A stretch of DNA of 8,185 nt from DAIOFH01 sp036745875 (lineage in GTDB: Bacteria; Planctomycetota; SZUA-567), in assembly GCA_036745875.1 (NCBI GenBank), contig DAIOFH010000161.1, positions 1 to 8,185 of the forward strand. The letters run 5' to 3'. Made by a program: the position numbers and the translations under genes. Each line of letters begins with the position of its first letter. Positions within the stretch are counted from its first letter, which is position 1. The notes beneath the pieces were generated by a model, which saw only the letters and a program-made list of their open reading frames with translations, was not told the origin of the DNA and made no database searches. Below, in pieces: positions 1-8,185 of this stretch.

Positions 1-5
1 TGTTT

Positions 6-12
6 CTCCTTT
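6..12 (-). promoter_or_regulatory. Shine-Dalgarno of a gene starting off the left edge
   Basis: On the minus strand the bases read AAAGGAG followed by AAACA and the window end, so a start codon is expected within the next few bases outside the window. A small hairpin (GCCGC at 28-32 with GCGGC at 37-41) lies about 15 nt upstream of it. The gene itself is not visible, so its identity is unknown. Confidence 0.6.
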
Positions 13-133
13 CAAAGTGTATGAGAGGCCGCAAGCGCGGCGACAGTGATTCAAACGTGGGAGATTGTATTTAAGTCGAAAATAAACAATGTGCTTTTAT
101 TTAACCTTGCTTATCTTCGTTCTTTATACTTAT

Positions 134-162
134 ATAATACACTATCCCCGGTCCTTTGTCAA
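134..162 (-). promoter_or_regulatory. Sigma70-type promoter, minus strand
   Basis: On the minus strand a perfect -35 TTGACA (162-157) is followed by a 17-nt spacer and the -10 TATTAT (139-134), one base from consensus. Transcription would start near 127 and give a leader of about 130 nt before the gene that begins beyond the left edge. This is the best promoter I can find in the window. Its strength by consensus, together with the flanking palindrome and repeats, suggests that it is repressed or otherwise controlled. Confidence 0.7.
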
Positions 163-171
163 GATTAAATG

Positions 172-185
172 CACTTTATAATGTG
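172..185. promoter_or_regulatory. Palindromic operator candidate
   Basis: CACTTTATAATGTG is a near-perfect 14-bp palindrome: 12 of 14 positions match the reverse complement. It lies about 10 bp upstream of the -35 of the minus-strand promoter and contains a TATAAT hexamer (177-182) on the plus strand. It could bind a dimeric regulator, or it could simply reflect AT-rich composition. No regulator gene is visible in the window. Confidence 0.35.
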
Positions 186-229
186 TTTTATTTAAAAAAA
201 CCGAAAGATAAAACATTGTAACATATTCA

Positions 230-235
230 TATAAT
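230..235 (+). promoter_or_regulatory. Possible -10 for the plus-strand operon
   Basis: A perfect TATAAT lies at 230-235 on the plus strand, the closest consensus -10 upstream of the structured leader. No good -35 is found at 16-18 bp upstream (GATAAA at 207-212), so it would be weak or need an activator. Other plus-strand TATAAT hexamers occur at 133-138 and 177-182. A transcript from about 242 would carry the hairpins at 289-406. Confidence 0.3.
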
Positions 236-288
236 GAGAAATATATTTATAGCGCATTTGCATTGTTTTCCTATCCCCCCCATGATTC

Positions 289-406
289 GGGCTTAAAGCC
301 CCTGCAATCCCGTCGCCATCAGCCTCGGTCGCACAAGCGAGAGGGCCGAGGGTGATGGTGACGGGGTGAAAGGGGGCGTCCCCTGTCAATCCTTGAGCTT
401 GAAGCT
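289..406 (+). promoter_or_regulatory. Hairpin-rich structured leader
   Basis: Four inverted repeats follow each other. The first is GGGCT-TAA-AGCCC (289-301). The second is a long stem pairing 309-328 with 346-365, twenty positions with one G-U pair and one G-G mismatch, capped by an inner stem TCGC-ACAA-GCGA (329-340). The third is GGGG-CGT-CCCC (around 373-383), and the fourth is AGCTT-G-AAGCT (396-406). The last one ends directly before the GAGGGAG at 407-413. The array lies between a possible promoter and the plus-strand operon, so it may act as a regulatory leader or a separate small RNA. I do not recognise a known riboswitch or RNA family in it. Confidence 0.5.
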
Positions 407-413
407 GAGGGAG
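407..413 (+). promoter_or_regulatory. Alternative ribosome binding site for ATG 421
   Basis: GAGGGAG lies 7 nt before an in-frame ATG at 421, which would lengthen the first plus-strand protein from 84 to 123 residues. The spacing is as good as for the downstream start at 538. The site lies immediately after the last leader hairpin, so structure could control its use. Confidence 0.4.
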
Positions 414-524
414 CATAGTAATGGCGCAGTTGCTTTCGCTCGGAGTTGCTTTGGTGGATGGTAGTGGGTATACTTGGTTGCATGATATTGATGCGCGGTT
501 AAGGCAATTCATAGACATTACAAT

Positions 525-529
525 GGAGG
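525..529 (+). promoter_or_regulatory. Ribosome binding site for ATG 538
   Basis: GGAGG with an 8-nt spacer before the ATG at 538 is the stronger consensus match of the two candidate sites. It is the reason I chose the shorter, 84-residue form. Confidence 0.55.
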
Positions 530-537
530 TTTGGCAA

Positions 538-792
538 ATGACAAGCGCGTTGGCAGTCGATCTGCAAAGAAGATATACCGCTGAAGAGCGGGACGCCATA
601 CTTGATGCGGCCACGGATGCTTGTGGAGAAGGAGATTACGCGGAAGCGGATCGGATAATCAGGCAAATGCCAATACATCCCCGTTGGGCAAAAATCATCG
701 CCGATGTCGCCGGCAAGGACTTCCTGCTTAAACACTATAATATCACACATGCCAATGAGGTCTATGGCGAGGGTTGGCTGAATGAGGAGTGA
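538..792 (+). CDS. Small protein of unknown function (84 aa)
   Basis: I do not recognise this protein. It is 84 residues, with an N-terminal helix-prone segment (YTAEERDAILDAATDACGEG, about residues 13-32) and a C-terminal segment around HPRWAKIIADVAGKDFLLKH that ends in NEVYGEGWLNEE. There is no signal peptide or membrane segment, so it should be cytoplasmic. I chose the start for its GGAGG site; an in-frame ATG at 421 with its own site would add 39 residues, but that stretch has poorer-looking codons (TTA, AGG, ATA). The stop overlaps the start of the next gene by 11 nt, so the two are almost certainly translated together and may form a complex. A toxin-antitoxin or similar two-protein arrangement is possible from the layout alone, but nothing in the sequence proves it. 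Confidence 0.65.
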   Translation: MTSALAVDLQRRYTAEERDAILDAATDACGEGDYAEADRIIRQMPIHPRWAKIIADVAGKDFLLKHYNITHANEVYGEGWLNEE

Positions 793-1333
793 GGAAAAAC
801 TTGTCGATCTTCTGGCATGGACTGCTGCCCAGGCCAACATCTATGAGAAACGCGCGAAATCGCGTCTTGAAAAGCAATACGGCGATACGATGAAACGTTC
901 CGCTGCGGTTCTTGCCGATTTTGCCCGTACCGCCTCATTCGACCAATTGATAATCGCGGAAAAGGCATTTCAGCAAAACGATCTTGCGGTGTACGCGCAA
1001 TTGCCATCGACATTGCATGCCGTCCAGTTAGGCATATCCGATCTCGATGCCGGCGAGGAAGTGTACAAACAACTGCGCGACGATACGGAAGCCTACAAAG
1101 CGCATAAGTATCGCGATAGCGAGAAGGCTCCACCCGACAAGCTGATTCCGCTCGATGCCATGCGCAGGGCGCTTCGCGGGCAAGCGAAGCGAGTCGAGAA
1201 TTACCGCAAAAACGTCATGGGCAATCCTCAAGAACATGAATTTCTGTCCGCACGGATTTCCATGATCCGGCGGGCCGAGAAATTATATGACGCCATACAG
1301 CGGGAACGTCTTTTCCCCGATGAAAAGCGATAG
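782..1333 (+). CDS. Helical protein of unknown function (183 aa)
   Basis: I do not recognise a family. The 183-residue product looks almost entirely alpha-helical, rich in Lys, Arg, Glu and Ala, with no membrane segment or signal peptide. A less helical middle part (around EKAPPDKLIPLD) separates two helical halves. The ATG lies inside the last codons of the preceding gene (11-nt overlap) and has GAGGG 8 nt upstream at 769-773, also within that gene, which indicates translational coupling. The methyltransferase gene follows after 22 nt, so the three genes form one operon. An 8-bp perfect inverted repeat (CGCTTCGC / GCGAAGCG, 1170-1191) lies inside the frame and needs no other explanation. A partner role with the 84-residue protein is inferred from the overlap only. 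Confidence 0.75.
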   Translation: MRSEEKLVDLLAWTAAQANIYEKRAKSRLEKQYGDTMKRSAAVLADFARTASFDQLIIAEKAFQQNDLAVYAQLPSTLHAVQLGISDLDAGEEVYKQLRDDTEAYKAHKYRDSEKAPPDKLIPLDAMRRALRGQAKRVENYRKNVMGNPQEHEFLSARISMIRRAEKLYDAIQRERLFPDEKR

Positions 1334-1342
1334 CATTGCATA

Positions 1343-1347
1343 AGGAG
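1343..1347 (+). promoter_or_regulatory. Ribosome binding site deciding a TTG start
   Basis: AGGAG (in TAAGGAGTTT) lies 8 nt before TTG at 1356. No in-frame ATG is available near the conserved N-terminus, so this site supports TTG as initiator of the methyltransferase. Confidence 0.75.
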
Positions 1348-1355
1348 TTTCCGCA

Positions 1356-2102
1356 TTGGACATCCCGCGCATCTTCAACATCACCGAAAGCGCCCATCGC
1401 ATCCATAACCCGTTCACGCAAGAAAAGTACGCCACTCTCGGCACGGCGTTGCGTTTGGAAGCGGGGACTCGCGTCCTTGATCTCGGCAGTGGCTCTGGCG
1501 AAATGCTCTGCACCTGGGCGCGTGATTACGGAATCACCGGAATCGGTGTTGATATGAGCCTGTTGTTCTCCAAGCAGGCGAAACTTCGTGCGGAAGAACT
1601 TGGAGTCGCTGATCGGGTCGAATTCATCCACGACGACGCGACGGGTTACATTGTCGAAGACAAAGTGGGGGTGGCGGCCTGCGTCGGCGCCACATGGATC
1701 GGCGGCGGAGTCGCCGGCACCATCGAACTTCTAACGAAAAGCCTGCGCCCCGGAGGGATCATTCTCGTCGGCGAACCATACTGGCTTCGATTGCCGCCGT
1801 CGGAAGAGATTGCCAAGGAATGCCACGCTGGCGCAATCTCCGACTTTCTCCTCCTGCCGGAACTCGTCGCATCGTTCGGCGACCTGGGATACGATGTAGT
1901 GGAAATGGTTTTGGCCGCTCAAGAGGGTTGGGACAGATACGAAGCGGCAAAATGGCTCACCATGCGCCGGTGGCTGGAAGCGAACCCTGACGACGATTAC
2001 GCGAAAGAGATTCGGACACAACTGACTTTCGAACCGAAACGCTACGCCGCATACACTCGTGAATATCTTGGATGGGGCGTGTTCGCGCTGATGGCGCGGT
2101 AA
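1356..2102 (+). CDS. yjhP: YjhP-like class I SAM-dependent methyltransferase
   Basis: A 248-residue class I (Rossmann-fold) methyltransferase that would transfer a methyl group from S-adenosylmethionine to an unknown substrate in the cytoplasm. Motif I is LDLGSGSGE (residues 41-49), the acidic residue ending strand 2 is Asp66 (GIGVDMS), HDDA at 92-95 is in the adenine-binding position, and LRPGGIILVGEPYW (130-143) is the usual post-motif strand. The opening IPRIFNITESAHRIHNPF and the ending EYLGWGVFALMAR recall E. coli YjhP, a predicted methyltransferase of a phage-like element; this is recognition from memory, not a search. It starts at TTG with a good AGGAG and follows the 183-residue gene closely, so it is the third gene of the plus-strand operon. 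It is full length with intact motifs. Its substrate and its tie to the two small proteins are unknown. Confidence 0.85.
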   Translation: MDIPRIFNITESAHRIHNPFTQEKYATLGTALRLEAGTRVLDLGSGSGEMLCTWARDYGITGIGVDMSLLFSKQAKLRAEELGVADRVEFIHDDATGYIVEDKVGVAACVGATWIGGGVAGTIELLTKSLRPGGIILVGEPYWLRLPPSEEIAKECHAGAISDFLLLPELVASFGDLGYDVVEMVLAAQEGWDRYEAAKWLTMRRWLEANPDDDYAKEIRTQLTFEPKRYAAYTREYLGWGVFALMAR

Positions 2103-2141
2103 TTTGAGATAAGCTGGGTAATAGCGGTTTTCCCATGCAAA

Positions 2142-2170
2142 ATGGCCCATCCGGTTGTCGGATGGGCCAT
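2142..2170 (-). terminator. Intrinsic terminator of the transfer operon
   Basis: A perfect 12-bp stem (ATGGCCCATCCG / CGGATGGGCCAT) with a 5-nt loop lies 20 nt after the stop of the TraC-like gene. On the minus strand the stem runs into TTTTG; on the plus strand it is followed by AAAA, so it should work mainly for the minus-strand operon. The stem itself could still slow transcription coming from the methyltransferase gene, which has no other visible terminator. Confidence 0.75.
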
Positions 2171-2190
2171 AAAACGTTGTTCCGTGCCTA

Positions 2191-4536
2191 TCAGCGCGTG
2201 TTTTCCTTGCCGCTTCTGGATTTTCCCTGCCCCTGTTCCCGCGCCAACTCCGATGCCATTTCCTTCGCCTTATCCAAGGCCGATTCGCATTGCTCTCTGA
2301 CGGCATCCTTTCCGTATTTGCTTTTCGTCGCTAAATCGTTGAAGTCCATGAAATGCTTGTCCTGTTCATCGGACGCGAAGCGAGGCTGTACGACAAGAGC
2401 GCCAGTCTCTTTCGCGGCCTTGAAAGCGTGGTATGGAATGGGATTTTTACCGGAATCATTTTCGTTCATGATTTTCCGATCGGCGAAAATGACTTGCTGC
2501 TTGTCGGGATACTTCTCCTTGAACGCCGCCGCGACGACGGGGAGATTGGCGGCGTCCATCGTAGCGACGACAGGAACGCCCTTGAAGGTCTGCGACACGG
2601 TAGCGGCGGTGGCGACGCCGACCGCGAAGCCGACGACATCGGCTTTTTCCACCGCCTTCTTGTCGTAGAAGGCGCAACCATCCCGCTCCGTCCCCTTGGC
2701 GAAGTTCTTCTTGCCGTCCTTGTCGGCGTAGGCCATTGAGCGGAGTTCGCCGTTGACGTTGTAGAGGGGAATGCAAGTGCTGGCTTTGTTCTGGTATGTC
2801 CCCTTTATGATCTTGACGCCCTTCGTCTGCATGTAGGGCGTGGGTTCCTTGGGTATGGTGAACGTTTTGGCGATCATGGCTTTCACCCGATTGGCCGCTT
2901 TGTCGGCGTCCTGCTTTTCCTCGGTCAAACGCTCGGCGACTTTTTCCTTTGCTTCCTGCCGTAGCTGCTCCTTGTCCGGTTCCGGCTCCTGCGCTTTTAC
3001 CTCGGCGTCGTATTCCTGTTGGGCCTTCTGTTCCTCTGTAGCTTCGGGCTGTTGCGGCGTCCTTTCTTGGGCTTGGGTTTGCTCCTGCCGCTGTTGCGGC
3101 CGCTCCTGCTGGTACAGGAACTGCCGCTCAACGAGGGATGCGTAATATTCGGCCTGTTTTTCACGGTCGAAAGAGGCGAGCAAAACATCTTTACCTTGGC
3201 CCTCGGCAAAAGCGCCGTAGAAGTGATCGGGAAAATCGTCGGAACGGCCTTTGACGGTATTGCCGTATTCATCCTCGTGACAGGGAGTGACCTCGATTTT
3301 CCCGTTCCAGTCCAACGGCAAGGCCATATTTTTGCTGCTGAGGTTGATTTCCGTGGCCTCCGGCTGCTTGAGCGTTTCGGTCAAACCGTTTTCGTTTTTC
3401 CTGACGGTGGCCTCCATAACCACGTCGTAGGTATTGCCGACGTGATCATAGCCTTCGGTTTTGACCTTCATGTTTACGTCAACGCCACCCTGTTCGGGCG
3501 ACGGCGTTTCGCTTTTCGAAAGGATGTATCCGGTGCCGGGTTTGGTGAAAACGTCCTTCCCGTCGTGCTTGAAGGCATTGACCTTGCCCGGTTCCTTGTC
3601 GGCAAGTTCCAAGACCTCCCTTTGCGCGAGGAGGGTTTTCACTGCAATGGCCGGAGACGCCTCGGCGACGGGACGCCAGACCTGGTTGTTCTCGGGGTTG
3701 AGTTCGATGTTCCGCATCTGCTCCTGACGCATGGTGCGCCAAACGGCGTCGTCAGCCATTTTGATGCCCTGCGAAAACTGGATTGGGTATTCCTCCATGT
3801 TGTCGGCCCATTTGGTCGCCAGCTCCGGGTTTTTGGTCGGATCGCCGGGGATGCCGAGTTCGGCGCACATCATCATGGTAGATACGGCGCAGACCAGTTC
3901 TTCCGCGTTCTGTTGGTATCGCTTGGGGGAATCGAACGTCTCGCGATCCAGTCGCGCAGGGTGGCCGGTGGAGTGGAAATAGGCATTCAACGCGTCCTGA
4001 CAGTAGTTATCGATGTTTTTGTAGCTGTCCGGCTTCGGAAGGTGAATCTCGTCCTTGGCGGGATTGTAGAAGGCACGTTCCTTCTGATCGTGGACGACGG
4101 TCACGCCGCTGTTGGCGAGAATGTCGGCGACACGCTCATAGGGATCGGGACGTATGGGCTTCTTCGGCAAAGGCGGAATAAACTGAAGCTGATCGGCGTT
4201 GAAGAGGTAGGCGGTCTGCATCTTCCGCTTTTCCTCTCCCGGCCTTTTGGGAAGCCAGTATTGCACAGGCGTTCCCTTCTCCTCCGCTTTGACCTTGTAT
4301 CCGGCGTTTTTGGCGTCGTCGAAAGACATCCAGCGGGGATCGCGATTGCCCTGCATCATGAGGTTGAGGGCGTTGATGCCGTGATAGGCTCTGCCGTTCG
4401 CCGGATTGTAAGGAATATTCTGAACACCGTCGCGCTGGGTGGGCGCTTCGCCGGCGCGTAGCTGCTGTGCAAGTTGATCGGCGACCTTTTTGCTGAAAAA
4501 AGGCTTTTTGGCCGTTTCGGCATTTTCTGTAGTCAT
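2191..4536 (-). CDS. traC: TraC-like protein: ArdC-like plus degenerate Toprim primase
   Basis: A 781-residue protein with the layout of IncP TraC primases. The N-terminus (about 30-105) is an ArdC-type single-strand DNA-binding domain (NIPYNPANGRAYHGINALNL, then DPRWMSFDDAKNAGYKV). A zincin-like region follows (about 130-235) with HSTGHPARLDRE and AEELV, but the expected HExxH reads NAYFH (184-188), so the first histidine ligand and catalytic glutamate are missing. A Gln/Glu-rich linker (about 470-550) leads to a Toprim/primase-like C-terminus with IPLYNVNGELRSMAY, DAANLPVV and DFNDL (731-735). There the EGYATA motif reads VGVATA (639-644) and the DxD region reads ADRK, so primase activity is doubtful. 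In RP4 the ArdC-like part of TraC serves passage to the recipient, a role that could survive here. It lies last in the operon, as traC follows traD in RP4. I chose ATG 4536 (GGAG 9 nt upstream) over ATG 4551. It is shorter than RP4 TraC1 (about 1,060 residues). Confidence 0.8.
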   Translation of the reverse strand: MTTENAETAKKPFFSKKVADQLAQQLRAGEAPTQRDGVQNIPYNPANGRAYHGINALNLMMQGNRDPRWMSFDDAKNAGYKVKAEEKGTPVQYWLPKRPGEEKRKMQTAYLFNADQLQFIPPLPKKPIRPDPYERVADILANSGVTVVHDQKERAFYNPAKDEIHLPKPDSYKNIDNYCQDALNAYFHSTGHPARLDRETFDSPKRYQQNAEELVCAVSTMMMCAELGIPGDPTKNPELATKWADNMEEYPIQFSQGIKMADDAVWRTMRQEQMRNIELNPENNQVWRPVAEASPAIAVKTLLAQREVLELADKEPGKVNAFKHDGKDVFTKPGTGYILSKSETPSPEQGGVDVNMKVKTEGYDHVGNTYDVVMEATVRKNENGLTETLKQPEATEINLSSKNMALPLDWNGKIEVTPCHEDEYGNTVKGRSDDFPDHFYGAFAEGQGKDVLLASFDREKQAEYYASLVERQFLYQQERPQQRQEQTQAQERTPQQPEATEEQKAQQEYDAEVKAQEPEPDKEQLRQEAKEKVAERLTEEKQDADKAANRVKAMIAKTFTIPKEPTPYMQTKGVKIIKGTYQNKASTCIPLYNVNGELRSMAYADKDGKKNFAKGTERDGCAFYDKKAVEKADVVGFAVGVATAATVSQTFKGVPVVATMDAANLPVVAAAFKEKYPDKQQVIFADRKIMNENDSGKNPIPYHAFKAAKETGALVVQPRFASDEQDKHFMDFNDLATKSKYGKDAVREQCESALDKAKEMASELAREQGQGKSRSGKENTR

Positions 4537-4545
4537 TACGTATTT

Positions 4546-4549
4546 CTCC
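4546..4549 (-). promoter_or_regulatory. Ribosome binding site selecting ATG 4536
   Basis: On the minus strand GGAG lies 9 nt before ATG 4536, while the upstream ATG at 4551 overlaps it and has no comparable site. The start of the adjacent 73-residue gene has the same layout (GGAGAAA then ATGAC), which supports the choice. Confidence 0.6.
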
Positions 4550-4583
4550 ATTTCTGGTTCCAGTCAATACAAACAACCCACTT

Positions 4584-4805
4584 TTACTGGCCGCGCATCT
4601 CCCGATCGACTTCGGCGATGATGTCGGGATTGTAAAACGAAGCGGCCATCGCATCGCCGAGGGAAAGAGCGTCTTCGTCGAAAGCGCCCAGGAGAGCGGC
4701 TTCTTCTTCCGTAAATGTGGCATAGCAGCCGGGGATTTCGGCGTCGGCGAGACGTTCCGTGAGTGAACTCATGTCGATGTTCGTTTTGGCATTTCCAGTC
4801 GTCAT
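4584..4805 (-). CDS. Small acidic protein in TraD position (73 aa)
   Basis: I do not recognise the family. The 73-residue product is acidic, soluble and helix-prone (FTEEEAALLGAFDEDALSLG in the middle), with one cysteine and no membrane segment. Its ATG overlaps the topoisomerase stop as ATGA, with AGGAG 5 nt upstream inside the topoisomerase gene, so translation is coupled. It occupies the place of traD in the RP4 order traE-traD-traC, where TraD is also a small protein of unclear role, but I see no sequence evidence of homology, so I give no symbol. Its first eight residues (MTTGNAKT) nearly match those of the next gene (MTTENAET), and the DNA is also similar. Codon use resembles its neighbours. 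It is likely a real gene given the coupling, and its function is unknown. Confidence 0.75.
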   Translation of the reverse strand: MTTGNAKTNIDMSSLTERLADAEIPGCYATFTEEEAALLGAFDEDALSLGDAMAASFYNPDIIAEVDREMRGQ

Positions 4806-7800
4806 TTTTTCTCCTGTTTCTTCTCTATGGCGTTGTAGTTGGGTTTTCCATCAGTATCGGGATAGGTGGTTCTGCACGCGGGATACCCGGAGCAGGCCCA
4901 AAAATGCGAACCTCCCTTTTTACCACTGCGGCGCACGAGACCCTTGCCGCAGGTCTTGCAAGTGTGCTTTTCGGAAATGCGTGGCCTGGAATCTTCCGCG
5001 ACAGGCTTGCCGTCCTTGGCTTTGAGGCTGGTGTTACAATTGGGATAACCACTGCATCCAAAGAATTTCCCCTTCGGATGCGTGATCAAGCGCATGGGCT
5101 GTCCGCACGACGGACAGACGACGGATGGATCGATTTCTCCCTTGTCGGAGGTCTTTTTGCCGGGTTTGCCGTTTTCGTTCGGCAGCGTGACGCGGCAATC
5201 CGGGTAGCGGGAACAACCCCAAAACTTCTCGCTCTTCCCTTTCTTGAGCATCATGGGACTGGAACACGCGGGACAGGCGTGTTTCTCGATAGGCAGGTTG
5301 AGACCCTGTTCCAGCACTCGAACTGTTTCCCCACCGATATAGCCAATAAGGTCGTCAACGAAGGTATTGACTGTACGCTGGCCGCCCTCGATCTCCATCT
5401 GCTGACTATGCCATACAGCCGTCATATCCGGAAATTTCGCGTTGTCCGGAAGGCAATCGTAAAATTCCTGACCGGCCTTGGTGCTGACGATGTTTTGCTT
5501 CTTTCCCTTCTTGCTGTATTCAATGAAGTTACGGTCGAACAGGGTGCGGATGATAACGTCGCGGGTTGCGGGCGTACCGATGCCGCCGCGCTCGCCAGCT
5601 TTACCCTTGTCTTTTTCGATCATCGTTTTACGAAGGTTTTCGTCGCCGATGTATTGGGCGACACGGGTGAGGTCTTCGAGAAGGGACGCCATAGTATAGA
5701 GCGGCTTCGGCCCAGCTTCCTTACGATCACATTGGCCGCTGATGCAGGCAATTTCCTGCTCGACGGTGAAAACTATGTCCGTTGTTTCCAATTCGCCGTC
5801 CTCGCCATCCTGATTCGGTTCGTCGGTATGAATCGAACGCCAGCCATCATCCGTGACGCGCTTGGCGTTACGGATAAAGGTGTTACCTTCGATTTCAAGG
5901 ATGGTGGTGGAGCGTTCCCACTTTTGCGGGGGAAGAAACTGAACGAGATAGGCCCGTGCGATAAGACGATACACGAGTTTTTCATCATTCGACAGGGCCG
6001 ATTCGTCAACGCGGGCCTGGGTAGGGATAATGGCATGGTGGGCCGTGACCTTCGAGGAATCGAAGGCGCGGCTTTTTCGCGCCGGATCGGCGGCGGCCGG
6101 CGGCGACGAAAGGGCGGGAACATTCGCCGCGATGGCCGCGAGTACGCCGGGCGCATCGGAGTGCTGTTCTTCGGAGAGATATTGCGAATCGCTCCGGTTG
6201 TAGGTAATGAGGCGATGTTTTTCCCGAAGCGTTTGAGTTACGTCTTTCACCTTGTCAGGGGAAAGGCCGTGCAGTCGCGAAGCGTCGATCTGCAACTTGA
6301 GAAGGTTGTAGGGAAGCGGCGGCGGCGTTTCGCCCGGCTTGGTTTCGTGGCTTTTCACCACGGCGGTCTTGCCGGTGAGGCTGTCGGCGATGGCCTGGCT
6401 GTGGGGAAGATGGGACAGTCTGCCCTTGTCGTCCTGCGGATCGCCCGGCTTGACCTGGTAGGACGCGTTGAAGCGTGTCTCGCCCGCTTTGAAAACGCCG
6501 TGGACGCCGTAATAGGTGGTGCGGTTGTTGGGATCGGCGAACTGGCGGTCGCGACGCACGATCATTCCGAGAATGGGCGTCTGGACGCGACCGACGCTCA
6601 ATACCGAATCGAAGCCCTCACGCCTACCGACGAGGGTGTAGAGGCGCGTCATATTGATGCCATAGAGGTAGTCGCCAAGGGAGCGGGCGAGCGCCGCCTG
6701 CGACAAACCGGCGAACTCGGCGTTGTCGCGCATGTTCGCCAACGCCTTTTTGACGACAGCGGTAGTGTTGTCGTTGATGAGGACACGCTTGACGGGACCG
6801 CGATAGTTGGCGTATTCAAGCAATTCGTCAACAAGCAACTGACCCTCCGGATCGGGGTCGCCGGCGTGAACGACGCACTCCGCTTCGCGGAGTAGGCCGA
6901 CAATGACAGTGAACTGTTCCTTCGATTTCGCGACCGGCTTCTTTTTCCACGGGATGAAGAAGAGCGGCAAATCGTTCAGGTTCCATTTCTTGAGGCCGGG
7001 ATCGTAGTCCTCGGGCTGATAGAGTTCCAGCATATGGCCGAAACACCACGTCACGCGATCCTTGCCGCATTCGTGGTATCCACGCATTTTCTTGCCTCCT
7101 CCGAGGGCTTCGACAATCGCCCTTGCGAGTTCGGGCTTTTCAGCGATGTAAAGCATTCATACCTTTCGTATATATGTTGTTTTGGTTGGGTTCTGTTTAC
7201 CATGTATGGACAGGTACAAGCACCTCCACAATTTGCCGCGTCTCCTGAACACCGAAATAGCGGGCGTCATATGAGCGCGGCAGATGGTTCGAGATGAAAA
7301 ACGCCTCGTTTTCCTTGAGCATGTAATCGGTGAACCGAAGACACGGCAACGGGTCGCCAATGTTGTCGCACAGGAGCGGCTTGGTGTTGGGAAGAAGCGT
7401 CCCATTGATGAAAACCCCGTCGTCGGTGACGGAAACAACGTCTCCGGGAAGCCCGAGGTAACGTTTCATCAAGAGACAATAGCCGACGCCGTCGGCCTTG
7501 TTGTACGGCCCTGGGAAAATGTATCCGCGATCCCGCGCCAATTTCATTTCTGCGCAGTCGGAAGGCCAGAAGGTCACGATGTCTCCGCGTTCGGGCGTTT
7601 TATCGACAACCCGGTAAATTCCCCTGGGCAGACTGTTGGTACGATTTATCCGAGCACCGCAGGCATAGAGAAGCAGGACGACGAGCAGACCGAGAATGCC
7701 CGCGATGGCAAACACCCGCGAAGCCCGCGCAAAGAATCCGTCACCGCACGAGTTCATGGGAACGCTCCATTTCGCCGTTCTGGCTCTGTTCAGAGATAAC

Positions 7801-8185
7801 CTCCGCTGTTTCCACGCCATGCGATTCGCCGCCCACAACGCTGTCACCATCAACATCCCCAGTCTTCACTTCGTCACCGCCACGCTCATCGCGATCATGT
7901 TCGGGAACGTCTCGAACAACCCGCGCTTCAACCGGCACTTCCTGCTCGTCCTCATCTGGATCGGGAATATGCACGGAAACGCCAGCCTCCATTTCGAGGC
8001 CAATACGATCCGATTCGACAGGCGCGGAAATTCTAGCCCGTGCGAGAAAGGTATCGTCGAAAAAGTACAAAGGCTGCCTCCCGCGAATAGGCGCGGCCCC
8101 GGCGACCCGGATGATCATCTCCCCCGGCTCCTCGATGTCGCCGGCCGAGTTTTTCTTCGGCCCGGGCAAGGCCATCACCTCGTCC

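Larger units (their letters stand above)
88..195. repeat. Spaced direct repeat flanking the promoter
   Basis: AATGTGCTTTTATTTAA (88-104) recurs as AATGTGTTTTATTTAA (180-195), differing by one deleted base, with start points 92 bp apart. One copy lies downstream of the predicted minus-strand start site and the other upstream of the -35, so the promoter sits between them. That arrangement would suit paired operators or DNA looping. Low sequence complexity makes chance similarity possible. Confidence 0.4.
1..420. other. Non-coding divergent regulatory region
   Basis: I see no credible protein-coding gene here. Positions of about 60-270 are strongly AT-rich compared with the rest of the window and contain promoter-like hexamers on both strands, a palindrome and a spaced direct repeat. 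Positions 289-406 are GC-rich and rich in inverted repeats. The region separates a minus-strand gene that begins just past the left edge from the plus-strand operon starting at 538 (or 421). The abrupt change in composition suggests a regulatory island or the junction of separately acquired segments; this last point is inference. Confidence 0.75.

Overview
The window holds the distal part of a conjugative transfer operon on the minus strand (8185 down to 2191) facing a short three-gene operon on the plus strand (538-2102), with an AT-rich divergent regulatory region at the left edge. Read on the minus strand the transfer order is TraG (coupling protein, C-terminus only), TraF (S26-type pilin-processing peptidase), a type IA topoisomerase III, a 73-residue protein, and a large TraC-like protein. 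From memory this matches traG-traF-traE-traD-traC of the IncP plasmid RP4 Tra1 region, so the window is probably part of an IncP-like conjugative plasmid or integrative conjugative element. The host is likely a pseudomonadotal or desulfobacterotal bacterium of moderate G+C content. The sequence alone does not fix the genus, and no integrase, oriT or replication gene lies in the window.

Region by region: 1-420 is non-coding. Its left part (about 60-270) is very AT-rich and contains a well-formed minus-strand promoter for a gene starting just beyond the left edge, whose Shine-Dalgarno sequence is visible at 6-12. Its right part (289-406) is GC-rich and carries a row of hairpins, the central one with a 20-bp arm. 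Next come two overlapping small genes of unknown function (84 and 183 residues) and a class I SAM-dependent methyltransferase resembling E. coli YjhP, started at TTG. These look like cargo carried next to the transfer genes. A strong hairpin at 2142-2170, followed by a short T run on the minus strand, ends the transfer operon between the convergent genes.

The transfer genes are packed: traG overlaps traF by 17 nt, the topoisomerase overlaps the 73-residue gene by ATGA, and the remaining gaps are about 40-50 nt. TraG would dock the relaxosome at the mating channel, TraF would mature the pilin, the topoisomerase would deal with DNA topology during transfer, and the TraC-like protein (ArdC-like N-terminus plus a Toprim-like C-terminus) would go to the recipient with the DNA. 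The most unusual point is that this TraC-like protein appears to have lost key residues in both its zincin motif and its primase (EGYATA/Toprim) motif while keeping an intact, full-length reading frame. The second most interesting item is the structured leader of the unknown plus-strand operon.
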